Shown: positions 7,383 through 14,146 of the stretch, piece after piece
Layout of the letters: each line of letters begins with the position of its first letter
Position numbering within the stretch: position 1 is the first letter of the stretch
From: Rhodanobacteraceae bacterium UBA703
Lineage (GTDB): Bacteria > Pseudomonadota > Gammaproteobacteria > Xanthomonadales > Rhodanobacteraceae
Length of the DNA stretch: 16,639 bases
Assembly (NCBI GenBank): GCA_002297645.1
Contig: DBMH01000233.1
Coordinates: 1-16,639, forward strand
Direction of reading: 5' to 3'
Translations under genes and position numbers: made by a program
Notes under the pieces: generated by a model
The model's input: the letters and a program-made list of their open reading frames with translations, nothing else
The model's database searches: none
What the model was told of the DNA's origin: nothing

Positions 7383-7404
7383 ACTCCGGAATGAAGCCCG
7401 GAGT
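7383..7404 (-). repeat. Hairpin just downstream of lanM
   Basis: ACTCCGG and CCGGAGT pair perfectly (7 bp) around an 8-nt loop, 48 bp after the lanM stop. There is no T-tract. It may protect the 3' end of the lan mRNA or simply reflect the overlapping tandem repeat. Confidence 0.4.
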
Positions 7405-7423
7405 GGGAATGAAGCCCGGGGTG
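7388..7423. repeat. Two tandem copies of an 18-bp unit
   Basis: GGAATGAAGCCCGGAGTG (7388-7405) is followed directly by GGAATGAAGCCCGGGGTG (7406-7423), differing at one base. The unit length is a multiple of three. Confidence 0.85.
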
Positions 7424-7452
7424 CCCATGGAAAACTTCCTCCCGTGCTCGAA

Positions 7453-10314
7453 TCACACGCTGGAAGCGGTTGCGGCTCTCCGGCCGTCGAGTCGACGTTC
7501 CAGAAGCAACGGTGAAGCCAGGGTGCAGTCCGGGTGCATGCGGTTGAGACCGTGGACGATGCCGGCCAGGCCGGTCATCAGGCCCGGCGTATGCGCCTCG
7601 CGGTCCATCGTGGCGGATCGGGAAAACCGCTGCTCCAACGCCGAGAGGAGCGGAGCGGTCAATGTATCGCGGTCGATAGCCGTCGCCGCGGGATCGACCG
7701 CAGCCATGCGCACGGCCAATTCCCACGCCGACAGATCGCCGTGGCAAAGCGTGTGCGTGATGCCCCAGGCGTGCCGCGTTGCCGCCACGGCCCGGCGCAA
7801 GTCGCGCAGGTGGCGTTGCTCTCTCGTGCGTTCGTAGAGATCGCCGGCGACGAGACCGATGCCGATGCTGCCGTTGCACCACGTGTGGACGCTGTCGCCC
7901 GGGGGCGAACGCCGGTTGTCCCAGTTGCCGAGCGCAGCATCGAACAACGACTCCTGGAACGCGAAGACCGCATCCGCAAGGATCGACCAGCGCTCGCGGT
8001 CTGCCTCGCTGCCGGCACCGGCGAGCACGAGTCGCGTCAACGACCAGGCGATACCCGCGGCACCGTGCAGGAACCCTCCCGATCGCTCCGTGAATGCGAC
8101 GGTACTCCAGCGGGCACCGCCCTCATCGACCGAAATGAAGGACTCCACGCGCCGCCCCGCCCGTGCCGCCAGAGCGAGCCAACGCGGATCGGCCGTCGCC
8201 TCGGCGAGGGCGAGCAAAGGCACGATCGTCCCGCAGCAGCCATCCATGACGTCGAGGTAGTCGTCCGATTCGAAACCGTCACGCTCCAGCCGCTCGGCGC
8301 ATGCGACGGCATTGGACAGGAGCGGCTCCCGCTGCAGCAGATCGTGCAGCGTGAGCCAGGACCAGATGTAGCCGCCGCTGCCATTGAATCCGCCGACCGT
8401 TCGCGCTCCGTGGCCATCGGTCATGGCCTGGAAGACGTGCAGCGCGCCTTCCAGGGTCGGCTCCAGATCGGCGACGACGTCGGCGCGCCCCTGCTCGACC
8501 TCGGCACGATAGCCGGCCAAGGCCAGCACCACGCCGCCGAGACCGGAATAGACGTCCGGCTGCAACGGCTTCACGTGCCAGGCCTCTCCGCTGAACTGCG
8601 GCGCGATCCAGGTCGCCGATCCGTCGCGCCCCCGGATGGCCAACCGCACCAGACGCGTGGCCACTTGCGCCGCCAGTTCGCGTCGCCGCGCGTCGAGTCG
8701 TGCCACTTGCGCAGGCTGGACAGGGAAACGTCCGCTGCCGTGCGTCGAAGGTGCGGCGATATCCTGGTTCAACTGGGTCGCCACCAGGGCGCTGCGGATC
8801 ACGATGTCCTCGAGTTCCACGCGCATGTCGCGCCAGTCGGCAAGCGCCGCCTCGATGCGTTCGCCCGTGAGAGCCTCGGCGAAAATCGGAATGTCACCGT
8901 GGCGCAGGTCGTCGATTTCACCCTGGATGTCCTGCGACGCGGAAGGCGCGCTTCGAACCGCCACCCCATGGGCTGCGAGCAAGTCGCGCGCTCGCTCGAT
9001 GGCTGCGGCTTCGTTGTGGAGGGATGCCGGATGCCAGAGCATGCGCTCCAATTCGCCATAGATCATCGTAGGCCGCCGGATCTCGCGCACCGGGCAGCTC
9101 TCGAATGCACGAAGGAGGGTGGCGAGTTCTCCGCTCGCGTCCATCAGGCGCAGGGACTCGGTGGTTTCGAGGAAGGCACTGGCGATCTCATCCCAGTAGC
9201 GATGCAGTTCCGGCCGCGGGCTCGGGTGGTTCAACGCGGGCTTCATGTCGGTGTCGACGATCTGCAAGCGTGCCGCAGTCGTCCCCTCCGCAGCGATGAC
9301 CGGCACGCGAACTTTCGGCTGCTCGCCCTTCAGCGCACCGGCCGCAGAAAGATCGACGTTGCTGAAACCCAGGATCGAGGCACGGAACGGCACGATTCCC
9401 GTGCGCAGCACCGAGTTCTGGATCAGCCGCTCCGCGACGGAATGCGCGTCGCCGTGACTGGACGCCGCTCCGGACCAGATCGGGGTGAACAGGCTTTCGA
9501 CATCGACCACGATCGGCCGCGGGCCGGACGCGACCAGATTCTCGAAATGGATGTCGGTGCCTCCCAGCAAACGCAGAATCGCGAGCCAGTTGCCCAGCCC
9601 GCGATAGAAGGTTCGCAGCTCGCCTTCACCGCTACAGTAGCGATGCGGCACGAAGGCGGCCCAGCCGTACTCTCCACGCTCGATGACTGCCGGGACGCGT
9701 ATCCGGTCGGGATCGTCCGCAAACAGGCGACCGAGAAAGGCGTCGAGCGCTCTGTCGATGCGCAGCGAGCGCGGCTTGTACATCACCTCGCCATTCTCGA
9801 ATGCAATCCGCGCAACGCCCTGCCCACCGGCATGCAAGTCCCCGAGACCGAATGCGAGGTCGGTCAGCCGTCCCGGCGCGGACCCCAGCAGGGCTGCCAG
9901 CTCGTCTCGATCGGCGATGAAACGCGAGAACAGGGCCTCGATCGCGGTGCACTGCCGGTCGAGCATGCGCTGCAGCCTTCGACGCAGAGGCGGATAGCGA
10001 GCGTCCAGGTGCTCGGCAAACTCGGGCGACAGACTCCATTGAACGAATTGCGCGAACTGGCCGGGATCGTCTTCGGCGGTCAGCTGTCCGGCCAGCTTGG
10101 CGGCGTGCAATTCCAGCAGCAGCACGCGATTGAGTCTGGTTTGCGCGCTTTGCTGCAGCGCCTTCCGTGCGGCGTCGTGGATGAGCATCGCTTCGTCGGC
10201 ATCGACGGCCGACCATATCCGTTCGAGGCACCGAGACACTCTCTCACACGAAGCGGAAGTGAAATGTCGGACGATCGGAGCAAAGCCGTCGGAGATGCGG
10301 CTCTGATTCATCAT
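7453..10314 (-). CDS. lanM: Class II lanthipeptide synthetase LanM
   Basis: This 953-residue bifunctional enzyme dehydrates Ser/Thr of a precursor peptide and then closes thioether rings. The N-terminal dehydratase domain (DUF4135 type) has GLGDLHAGGQG (156-166), K180 in MYKPRS, GGTDIHFEN with D254, H256 and N259, and VVDVESLF with D271 and E273. Their spacing matches the catalytic set known from CylM (K274, D347, H349, N352, D364, E366). The C-terminal LanC-like cyclase (about 585-940) has GFLHGAAGI (747-755) and the zinc ligands C813 (TWCNG) plus C857-H858 (LCHGD). Both active sites look intact. The MMNQSR start is chosen because GAGG lies 3 nt before the first ATG and 6 nt before the second; the frame is open upstream to 10422 but that extension is atypical. 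It lies 238 bp after the precursor gene on the same strand, past a hairpin. Confidence 0.96.
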   Translation of the reverse strand: MMNQSRISDGFAPIVRHFTSASCERVSRCLERIWSAVDADEAMLIHDAARKALQQSAQTRLNRVLLLELHAAKLAGQLTAEDDPGQFAQFVQWSLSPEFAEHLDARYPPLRRRLQRMLDRQCTAIEALFSRFIADRDELAALLGSAPGRLTDLAFGLGDLHAGGQGVARIAFENGEVMYKPRSLRIDRALDAFLGRLFADDPDRIRVPAVIERGEYGWAAFVPHRYCSGEGELRTFYRGLGNWLAILRLLGGTDIHFENLVASGPRPIVVDVESLFTPIWSGAASSHGDAHSVAERLIQNSVLRTGIVPFRASILGFSNVDLSAAGALKGEQPKVRVPVIAAEGTTAARLQIVDTDMKPALNHPSPRPELHRYWDEIASAFLETTESLRLMDASGELATLLRAFESCPVREIRRPTMIYGELERMLWHPASLHNEAAAIERARDLLAAHGVAVRSAPSASQDIQGEIDDLRHGDIPIFAEALTGERIEAALADWRDMRVELEDIVIRSALVATQLNQDIAAPSTHGSGRFPVQPAQVARLDARRRELAAQVATRLVRLAIRGRDGSATWIAPQFSGEAWHVKPLQPDVYSGLGGVVLALAGYRAEVEQGRADVVADLEPTLEGALHVFQAMTDGHGARTVGGFNGSGGYIWSWLTLHDLLQREPLLSNAVACAERLERDGFESDDYLDVMDGCCGTIVPLLALAEATADPRWLALAARAGRRVESFISVDEGGARWSTVAFTERSGGFLHGAAGIAWSLTRLVLAGAGSEADRERWSILADAVFAFQESLFDAALGNWDNRRSPPGDSVHTWCNGSIGIGLVAGDLYERTREQRHLRDLRRAVAATRHAWGITHTLCHGDLSAWELAVRMAAVDPAATAIDRDTLTAPLLSALEQRFSRSATMDREAHTPGLMTGLAGIVHGLNRMHPDCTLASPLLLERRLDGRRAATASSV

Positions 10315-10510
10315 GGGCCTCGACTCTTGGCGGGGCGTTGGAGAAAGTCCGGCTTCGTATTTCCCGCAGGGAGATGCGGCGATGATCCGCAACAACGCAG
10401 CCCCAACAGCCCGTGCATCCACGCAGTCGCCGTTGCGCCCACGAATCGGGCCGGCGGACAGCCATGCTCCGTCGCCGTGGATAGCTGCCGAAGGGATGCA
10501 CCGGAAGAAG
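10315..10510 (-). other. lanA-lanM spacer after the hairpin
   Basis: This 196-bp stretch separates the attenuator-like hairpin from lanM. It continues the lanM frame upstream and also holds a different-frame ORF that ends at the lanM start (CCATGATG), but neither translation resembles a precursor or LanM N-terminus. I see no second precursor gene here. Confidence 0.5.
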
Positions 10511-10536
10511 GCGCGCAGTTCAAAAGAACTGCGCGC
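10511..10536 (-). terminator. Attenuator-like hairpin between lanA and lanM
   Basis: On the minus strand GCGCGCAGTTC-TTTT-GAACTGCGCGC forms a perfect 11-bp stem with a T4 loop, followed by CTTCTTCC. It begins 16 nt after the lanA stop and is preceded by a small CCCG-TAGTG-CGGG hairpin. The weak T-tract suggests partial termination or 3'-end protection, which would give more precursor mRNA than synthetase mRNA, as is usual in lantibiotic operons. Confidence 0.75.
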
Positions 10537-10552
10537 CCCGCACTACGGGTTT

Positions 10553-10744
10553 TCAGCAGCACTTGGTGGGAAAGACACAGGTCAGCAGGGTCGAACTGCC
10601 TGCGGCGACCGCGGCATTCGAATCCGACATCGCGGTTCGGGTCACCGCCTCACCGTAGATGTAGAGCGGGCCCGCCGGATTCTCCAGTCCGCTGACGTCA
10701 TCGGCGCCACTGAGCCAATGCGAAACGATGCTGTCCTCTTGCAT
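10553..10744 (-). CDS. lanA: Class II lanthipeptide precursor, mersacidin/lichenicidin type
   Basis: This 63-residue peptide is the likely substrate of the adjacent LanM. The leader (1-49) has features of the mersacidin/lichenicidin leader family: an IVSHW motif near the N-terminus (6-10), ENPAGPL (21-27), and a VAAG end (46-49) in place of the usual VAGG double-glycine-type site. Cleavage after G49 would release the 14-residue core SSTLLTCVFPTKCC. The core has Ser50, Ser51, Thr52, Thr55 and Thr60 as dehydration candidates and Cys56, Cys62 and Cys63 for rings. The C-terminal PTKCC loosely recalls the CPTTKC end of beta components such as lichenicidin beta. The start at 10744 has a near-perfect AGGAGG 6 nt upstream; an in-frame ATG 12 codons earlier is not favoured. 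Ring pattern, cleavage site and activity are inferred. Confidence 0.9.
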   Translation of the reverse strand: MQEDSIVSHWLSGADDVSGLENPAGPLYIYGEAVTRTAMSDSNAAVAAGSSTLLTCVFPTKCC

Positions 10745-10787
10745 GGCATTCCTCCTGTCGTGATCCCGATTGGAAGCCAAGAAGTCG

Positions 10788-10817
10788 GTTCAATATCAAT
10801 ACGAGCTTCCCGGCTCG
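10788..10817 (-). promoter_or_regulatory. Candidate lanA promoter region
   Basis: On the minus strand the AT-rich string TATTGATATTGAA is preceded by a 5-bp inverted repeat CGAGC-CGGGAA-GCTCG (10817-10802). It lies about 45-75 bp upstream of the lanA ATG, a suitable distance for a promoter. No confident -35/-10 pair can be assigned. Confidence 0.3.
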
Positions 10818-11752
10818 AAGGTGCGGAATTCATCCTGGATATTGCCGCCAACAGCGCATCCGGGTCGAAAAACCGCTCGAGGAGCCTGCACCCGGCCGAA
10901 TTGCTTGTCAACGCCAACCGTACTCACTGCTGGCATTCCATCGAAAATGAAATGACGTCGACCAAGCCCCAAACCATACGCACAATCACAGAGCAAACGG
11001 ATTATCTGTGGCGCATGTCACGACAACTTCGCTCCGCAATGCAGTCCCGATCAACATCATTGCCTCCGTGAACTGCGGAAAAGCGCCCTCCCCCCATTGC
11101 CATCGATCAACTGGGGCATCGGGATTTGCCGAAAAATACGGACTGCACCACCTGATTCGAGGCAGGCGTCTTGGTTTTCCGCGCCGGGGAATTCAATCGC
11201 TGCCATTCCCGACGGCGCGGTCACAGGTTGCGTGGTCACGCCCCCCGGCACGCAACTCCCCGGAAACCGACTCCACGCGCAGACCGAACCGACGGCCCAT
11301 CGGGGTCTCGTACGGATTCGGCCTCGACAGGGCGGATGGCCGCATCGCGAGTCCCTGCGTTTCTTGCCTGGAAGGACTTGTGCCGCCGTCAACACGACGA
11401 CCGCACACGCTCCCTGCCGCTCGCTCCCACTGCGCAATCCAGTTCCTGCAGCGTCGATCGACTCACCGCTGACCACGTGGCCAGATGCATCCGCGAGCCG
11501 CGGATTCGACGCTGCCGGCCAACCGGATCGCGATGTGAACGAGCCCTCGCCGTCGCTTCGACGGAAGCGTTCCATCGCACTGACTCGCTTCCATCAGGCG
11601 GTTGGGCATCTCGGCCCACGACGCCCATAGCCAGTCGCCACAAGACCGTCAGTCCCGACACATGCCCAGAGGCAATCCCCGCCGGCGCGGTGCTCGCCGA
11701 CGGTTCGCTGAGGACCCGCAGTGGTGCTGGCTCGTCAACAACCGGACCAGGT

Positions 11753-11788
11753 CCCCAATGCCCCCAATGTCGCCGCGGGACCCCAATG
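11753..11788. repeat. Three copies of CCCCAATG
   Basis: The octamer occurs at 11753-11760, 11762-11769 and 11781-11788, with start-to-start distances of 9 and 19 bp. It may be a small regulatory cluster or chance. Confidence 0.5.
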
Positions 11789-11888
11789 ACGCCGGTACCT
11801 TGGCCGGTGGAGAGACGAGGAGCGATGCTGCGCCTAGAAAACCCGAATAACTCAGCCTAAATCAATGGATTGCGAGACAAGAACGCCG

Positions 11889-12230
11889 TTACTGACGATG
11901 CGGATCGTCCACGGTGAAGCTCTCGCCGCAACCGCATTCGCCGGTCGCGTTCGGATTGCGGAACACGAAACTCGCGTTCAGTCCCTGCCGCTGGAAGTCG
12001 ATCTCGGTGCCGTCGACGAACGGCAGCGCCTTGCGGTCGACGAGGATCTGCAGACCGTCCTGCTCGAACACGGTGTCGTTCTCGGCGACCGTATCGGCGA
12101 GATCGACCGTGTAGCCGAAACCCGAGCAGCCCGTGCGCCGGATGCCGAAACGCACGCCGACGGCGGACGGCTGCCTGGCGAGGAAGTCCTGCATGCGCTG
12201 ACGCGCGGCGTCGGTGATCTGGATGGACAT
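11889..12230 (-). CDS. IscA/ErpA-family iron-sulfur cluster assembly protein
   Basis: This 113-residue protein belongs to the A-type Fe-S carrier family (IscA, SufA, ErpA), which deliver clusters to apoproteins in the cytoplasm. It shows the three conserved cysteines: one in GIRRTGCSGFGY and two in the C-terminal GECGCGESF. It begins MSIQITDAARQRMQDFLARQ as expected for the family. A longer start at 12272 (adding 14 residues, MDFRNSFTPGTGAS) is possible, but the likely promoter TACAAT at 12277-12282 would start transcription at about that ATG, so 12230 is preferred. It is divergent from asnS. The length (113) and the IQITDAA start are compatible with IscA or SufA; no isc or suf partner genes are nearby, so no symbol is given. 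Confidence 0.93.
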   Translation of the reverse strand: MSIQITDAARQRMQDFLARQPSAVGVRFGIRRTGCSGFGYTVDLADTVAENDTVFEQDGLQILVDRKALPFVDGTEIDFQRQGLNASFVFRNPNATGECGCGESFTVDDPHRQ

Positions 12231-12276
12231 GGAGGCGCCGGTACCGGGAGTGAAGGAATTTCGGAAATCCATCTCG

Positions 12277-12282
12277 ATTGTA
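12277..12282 (-). promoter_or_regulatory. Candidate -10 element (TACAAT) of the IscA-like gene
   Basis: On the minus strand TACAAT matches the -10 consensus at 5 of 6 positions and would give a 5' UTR of about 40 nt to the 12230 start. The -35 region is poor. Confidence 0.45.
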
Positions 12283-12301
12283 GCGCCAGCCTGCGTCGGC
12301 G

Positions 12302-12317
12302 GGCACGCGGGAGTGCC
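12302..12317. repeat. Inverted repeat between divergent promoters
   Basis: GGCAC-GCGGGA-GTGCC lies midway between the candidate -10 elements of the IscA-like gene and asnS, in a 169-bp divergent intergenic region. It could be an operator, but the arms are short. Confidence 0.25.
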
Positions 12318-12339
12318 GCTGCGCGCCCGGCGATTCCGC

Positions 12340-12345
12340 TATCAT
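12340..12345 (+). promoter_or_regulatory. Candidate -10 element (TATCAT) of asnS
   Basis: TATCAT matches the -10 consensus at 5 of 6 positions and lies 54 bp before the asnS ATG. The -35 region is weak. Confidence 0.4.
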
Positions 12346-12399
12346 CGGGGGTCTTTCCGTGCCCGAAGAACGTGGGCGCCCTGCTGGGAGTTTCAAGCG

Positions 12400-13818
12400 A
12401 TGTCGGCGGCCGAGACCGTGGAAACCATTGATGTGAAGCGCGCGCTGTCCGGCGCCGTGGCCCCGGGCACACGCGTGCGCGTGCGCGGCTGGGTGCGCAC
12501 GCGTCGCGATTCGAAGGCGGGGCTGTCGTTCGTCAATCTCAGCGACGGATCCTGCTTCGACGCGATCCAGGTCGTCGCCCCGAACACGCTGGCGAACTAC
12601 GACGGCGAAGTGCTGCACCTGACCTCGGGCTGCGCGCTGATCGCCGACGGCGAACTGGTCGCCTCGCAGGGCAAGGGCCAGTCGTTCGAGCTGCAGGCGG
12701 AGCGCATCGAGGTCGTCGGCTGGGTCGACGATCCGGAAACCTACCCGATCCAGCCGAAGCCGCATTCGCCGGAATTCCTGCGCGAGGTCGCCCATCTGCG
12801 CCCGCGCACGAACCTGTTCGGCGCGGTCAGCCGGGTGCGCCACTCGATCGCCCAGGCGATCCACCGCTTCTTCGACCAGAACGGCTTCTTCTGGATCAAC
12901 ACGCCGATCATCACGACCTCGGACACCGAGGGCGCCGGCGAACTGTTCCGCGTCTCCACGCTCGACCTGATGAACCTGCCGCGCACCGACAAGGGCGCGA
13001 TCGACTTCCACAAGGATTTCTTCGGCAAGGAAGCGTTCCTGACCGTGTCCGGCCAGCTCAACGTCGAGGGCTACTGCCTCGCGCTGAGCAAGGTCTACAC
13101 GTTCGGCCCGACCTTCCGCGCCGAGCATTCGCACACGACGCGGCATCTCGCCGAGTTCTGGATGGTCGAGCCGGAAGTCGCGTTCGCGGATCTCGGCGAT
13201 CTCGCCCAGCTGTCGGAAGACTTCCTCAAGTACATCTTCCGCGCCGTGCTGGCCGAACGTCCGGACGACATGGCCTTCTTCGCCGACCGCGTCGAGAAGA
13301 CCGCGGTGTCGCGCCTGGAGGCCTTCGTCGATTCGCCGTTCGAGCGCATCGACTACACCGATGCCGTCGAGATCCTGAAGAAGTCCGGCCGGAAGTTCGA
13401 CTACGCGATCGAATGGGGCGCGGACCTGCAGACCGAGCACGAACGCTACCTGACCGAGGAACACGTCGGCCGTCCGGTCGTGGTGACGAACTATCCGGAG
13501 CGGATCAAGGCGTTCTACATGCGCCTCAACGACGACGGCCGCACCGTCGCCGCGATGGACGTGCTGGCGCCGGGCATCGGCGAGATCATCGGCGGCTCGC
13601 AGCGCGAAGAGCGCCTCGACGTGCTCGATCGCCGCATCGCGCAGTTCGGTCTCGATCCGAACATGTATGGCTGGTACCGCGACTTCCGCCGCTACGGCAC
13701 CGTGCCGCACGGCGGCTTCGGGCTCGGTTTCGAGCGCCTGGTCTGCTACGTCTGCGGCCTCGCGAACATCCGCGACGCGATTCCGTATCCGCGCGCGCCG
13801 GGCTCGGCGGAGTTCTGA
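12400..13818 (+). CDS. asnS: Asparaginyl-tRNA synthetase
   Basis: This 472-residue class IIb synthetase charges tRNA-Asn with asparagine (E. coli enzyme 466 residues). The N-terminal OB-fold anticodon-binding domain (about 22-115) contains VRVRGWVRTRRDSKAGLSFV. The catalytic core shows motif 2 around FGPTFRAEHSHTTRHLAEFW and motif 3 around GGFGLGFERLVCYVCGLANI, with the C-terminal RDAIPYPR typical of AsnRS. The start at 12400 fits the family and has GGGAG 9-10 nt upstream, although the frame is open back to 12214. It is divergent from the IscA-like gene and followed after 4 bp by a small membrane-protein gene, so they are probably co-transcribed. Confidence 0.98.
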   Translation: MSAAETVETIDVKRALSGAVAPGTRVRVRGWVRTRRDSKAGLSFVNLSDGSCFDAIQVVAPNTLANYDGEVLHLTSGCALIADGELVASQGKGQSFELQAERIEVVGWVDDPETYPIQPKPHSPEFLREVAHLRPRTNLFGAVSRVRHSIAQAIHRFFDQNGFFWINTPIITTSDTEGAGELFRVSTLDLMNLPRTDKGAIDFHKDFFGKEAFLTVSGQLNVEGYCLALSKVYTFGPTFRAEHSHTTRHLAEFWMVEPEVAFADLGDLAQLSEDFLKYIFRAVLAERPDDMAFFADRVEKTAVSRLEAFVDSPFERIDYTDAVEILKKSGRKFDYAIEWGADLQTEHERYLTEEHVGRPVVVTNYPERIKAFYMRLNDDGRTVAAMDVLAPGIGEIIGGSQREERLDVLDRRIAQFGLDPNMYGWYRDFRRYGTVPHGGFGLGFERLVCYVCGLANIRDAIPYPRAPGSAEF

Positions 13819-13822
13819 CCCG

Positions 13823-14146
13823 GTGTCCGCGTCGGCCTGGCATCAGTTCATCTTCACTGGCGGCCTCGGTCTCGCGGTCGCCGGGCTCACCACGTACATC
13901 ATCATGTGGATGCTGGTCGCGGTGCACCTGCGCGACCACCACCCGTCGGAACACGCGCGTCTCGGCGGCTTCCTGTTCGCGCCGCGCGCGTTCGGCTGGT
14001 ATCTCGGCGCAGCCTGGCGCAGGCTGAACGACCGCAGCCTCAGCGCGCTCGCCGTGCTCGGGAGCATTGGTGCCTGGTGCATCCTCATCGGTGCGATCAG
14101 TGCGATCGTGGTCAAGATCGTCGCTTCGCAGGGAATCTCCGCATGA
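13823..14146 (+). CDS. Small predicted membrane protein
   Basis: This 107-residue protein uses a GTG start 4 bp after the asnS stop. It has two clear transmembrane segments: about 12-36 (FTGGLGLAVAGLTTYIIMWM) and about 78-100 (LAVLGSIGAWCILIGAISAI). The loop between them is hydrophilic and basic. The GTG is chosen because it is the first start after asnS in this frame and keeps the first membrane segment intact; GGAG lies 10 nt upstream. The stop overlaps the next gene's start (ATGA), so the two are likely translationally coupled. The family is not recognised. Confidence 0.75.
   Translation: MSASAWHQFIFTGGLGLAVAGLTTYIIMWMLVAVHLRDHHPSEHARLGGFLFAPRAFGWYLGAAWRRLNDRSLSALAVLGSIGAWCILIGAISAIVVKIVASQGISA

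Larger units (their letters stand above)
6958..7452. other. Accessory intergenic region downstream of lanM
   Basis: These 495 bp lie between the lanM stop and the 28-codon ORF. They hold an 18-bp tandem duplication (7388-7423), a 7-bp stem hairpin overlapping it (7383-7404), a dyad with an AT-rich centre (7207-7232) and a weak terminator-like hairpin (7152-7171). Reading frames on both strands stay open for some distance, including a plus frame from 7302 (MSQLFDSRGHLGLLMTALDD...) that runs antisense into lanM. None is identifiable as a gene. Confidence 0.5.
10745..11888. other. 1.1-kb region upstream of lanA without a recognisable gene
   Basis: Between lanA and the IscA-like gene no frame looks like a known protein. 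Stop-free stretches exist on both strands but are rich in Arg, Pro, Ser and Thr and overlap each other, as expected of chance frames in GC-rich DNA. The lanA promoter must lie here. AT-richer pieces include TATTGATATTGAA about 50 bp before the lanA ATG (minus strand), a perfect -35-like TTGACA (10911-10906) without a good -10, and 10930-11005. Three CCCCAATG copies occur at 11753-11788. The region could hold a decayed gene or regulatory DNA. Confidence 0.5.

Noticed and set aside
10311..10562. 83-codon minus frame ending at the lanM start
   Set aside because: The overlap with the lanM ATG is suggestive, but the translation has no leader-like or core-like features and begins inside lanA in another frame.
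7534..10695. 1053-codon plus-strand open frame opposite lanM
   Set aside because: It is the antisense shadow of LanM. Its composition is Arg/Gln/Asp-rich with no recognisable domain, while the minus frame has all LanM catalytic motifs.
10796..10996. 66-codon minus frame upstream of lanA (TTG start)
   Set aside because: It lacks a ribosome binding site and a lanthipeptide leader motif; it probably covers promoter DNA.
10313..11071. 252-codon plus-strand frame opposite lanA
   Set aside because: Parts look protein-like (RLEGAEFILDIAANSASGSK), but it has no recognised family, mixed codon use and runs antisense to the well supported precursor gene.
11057..11860. Overlapping open frames of 90-229 codons upstream of the IscA-like gene
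   Set aside because: Several frames on both strands stay open together with low-complexity Arg/Pro/Ser/Thr composition. No family is recognisable and no ribosome binding site stands out.
11857..13710. 617-codon minus frame opposite asnS
   Set aside because: It is the antisense shadow of asnS, which has clear class II synthetase motifs.
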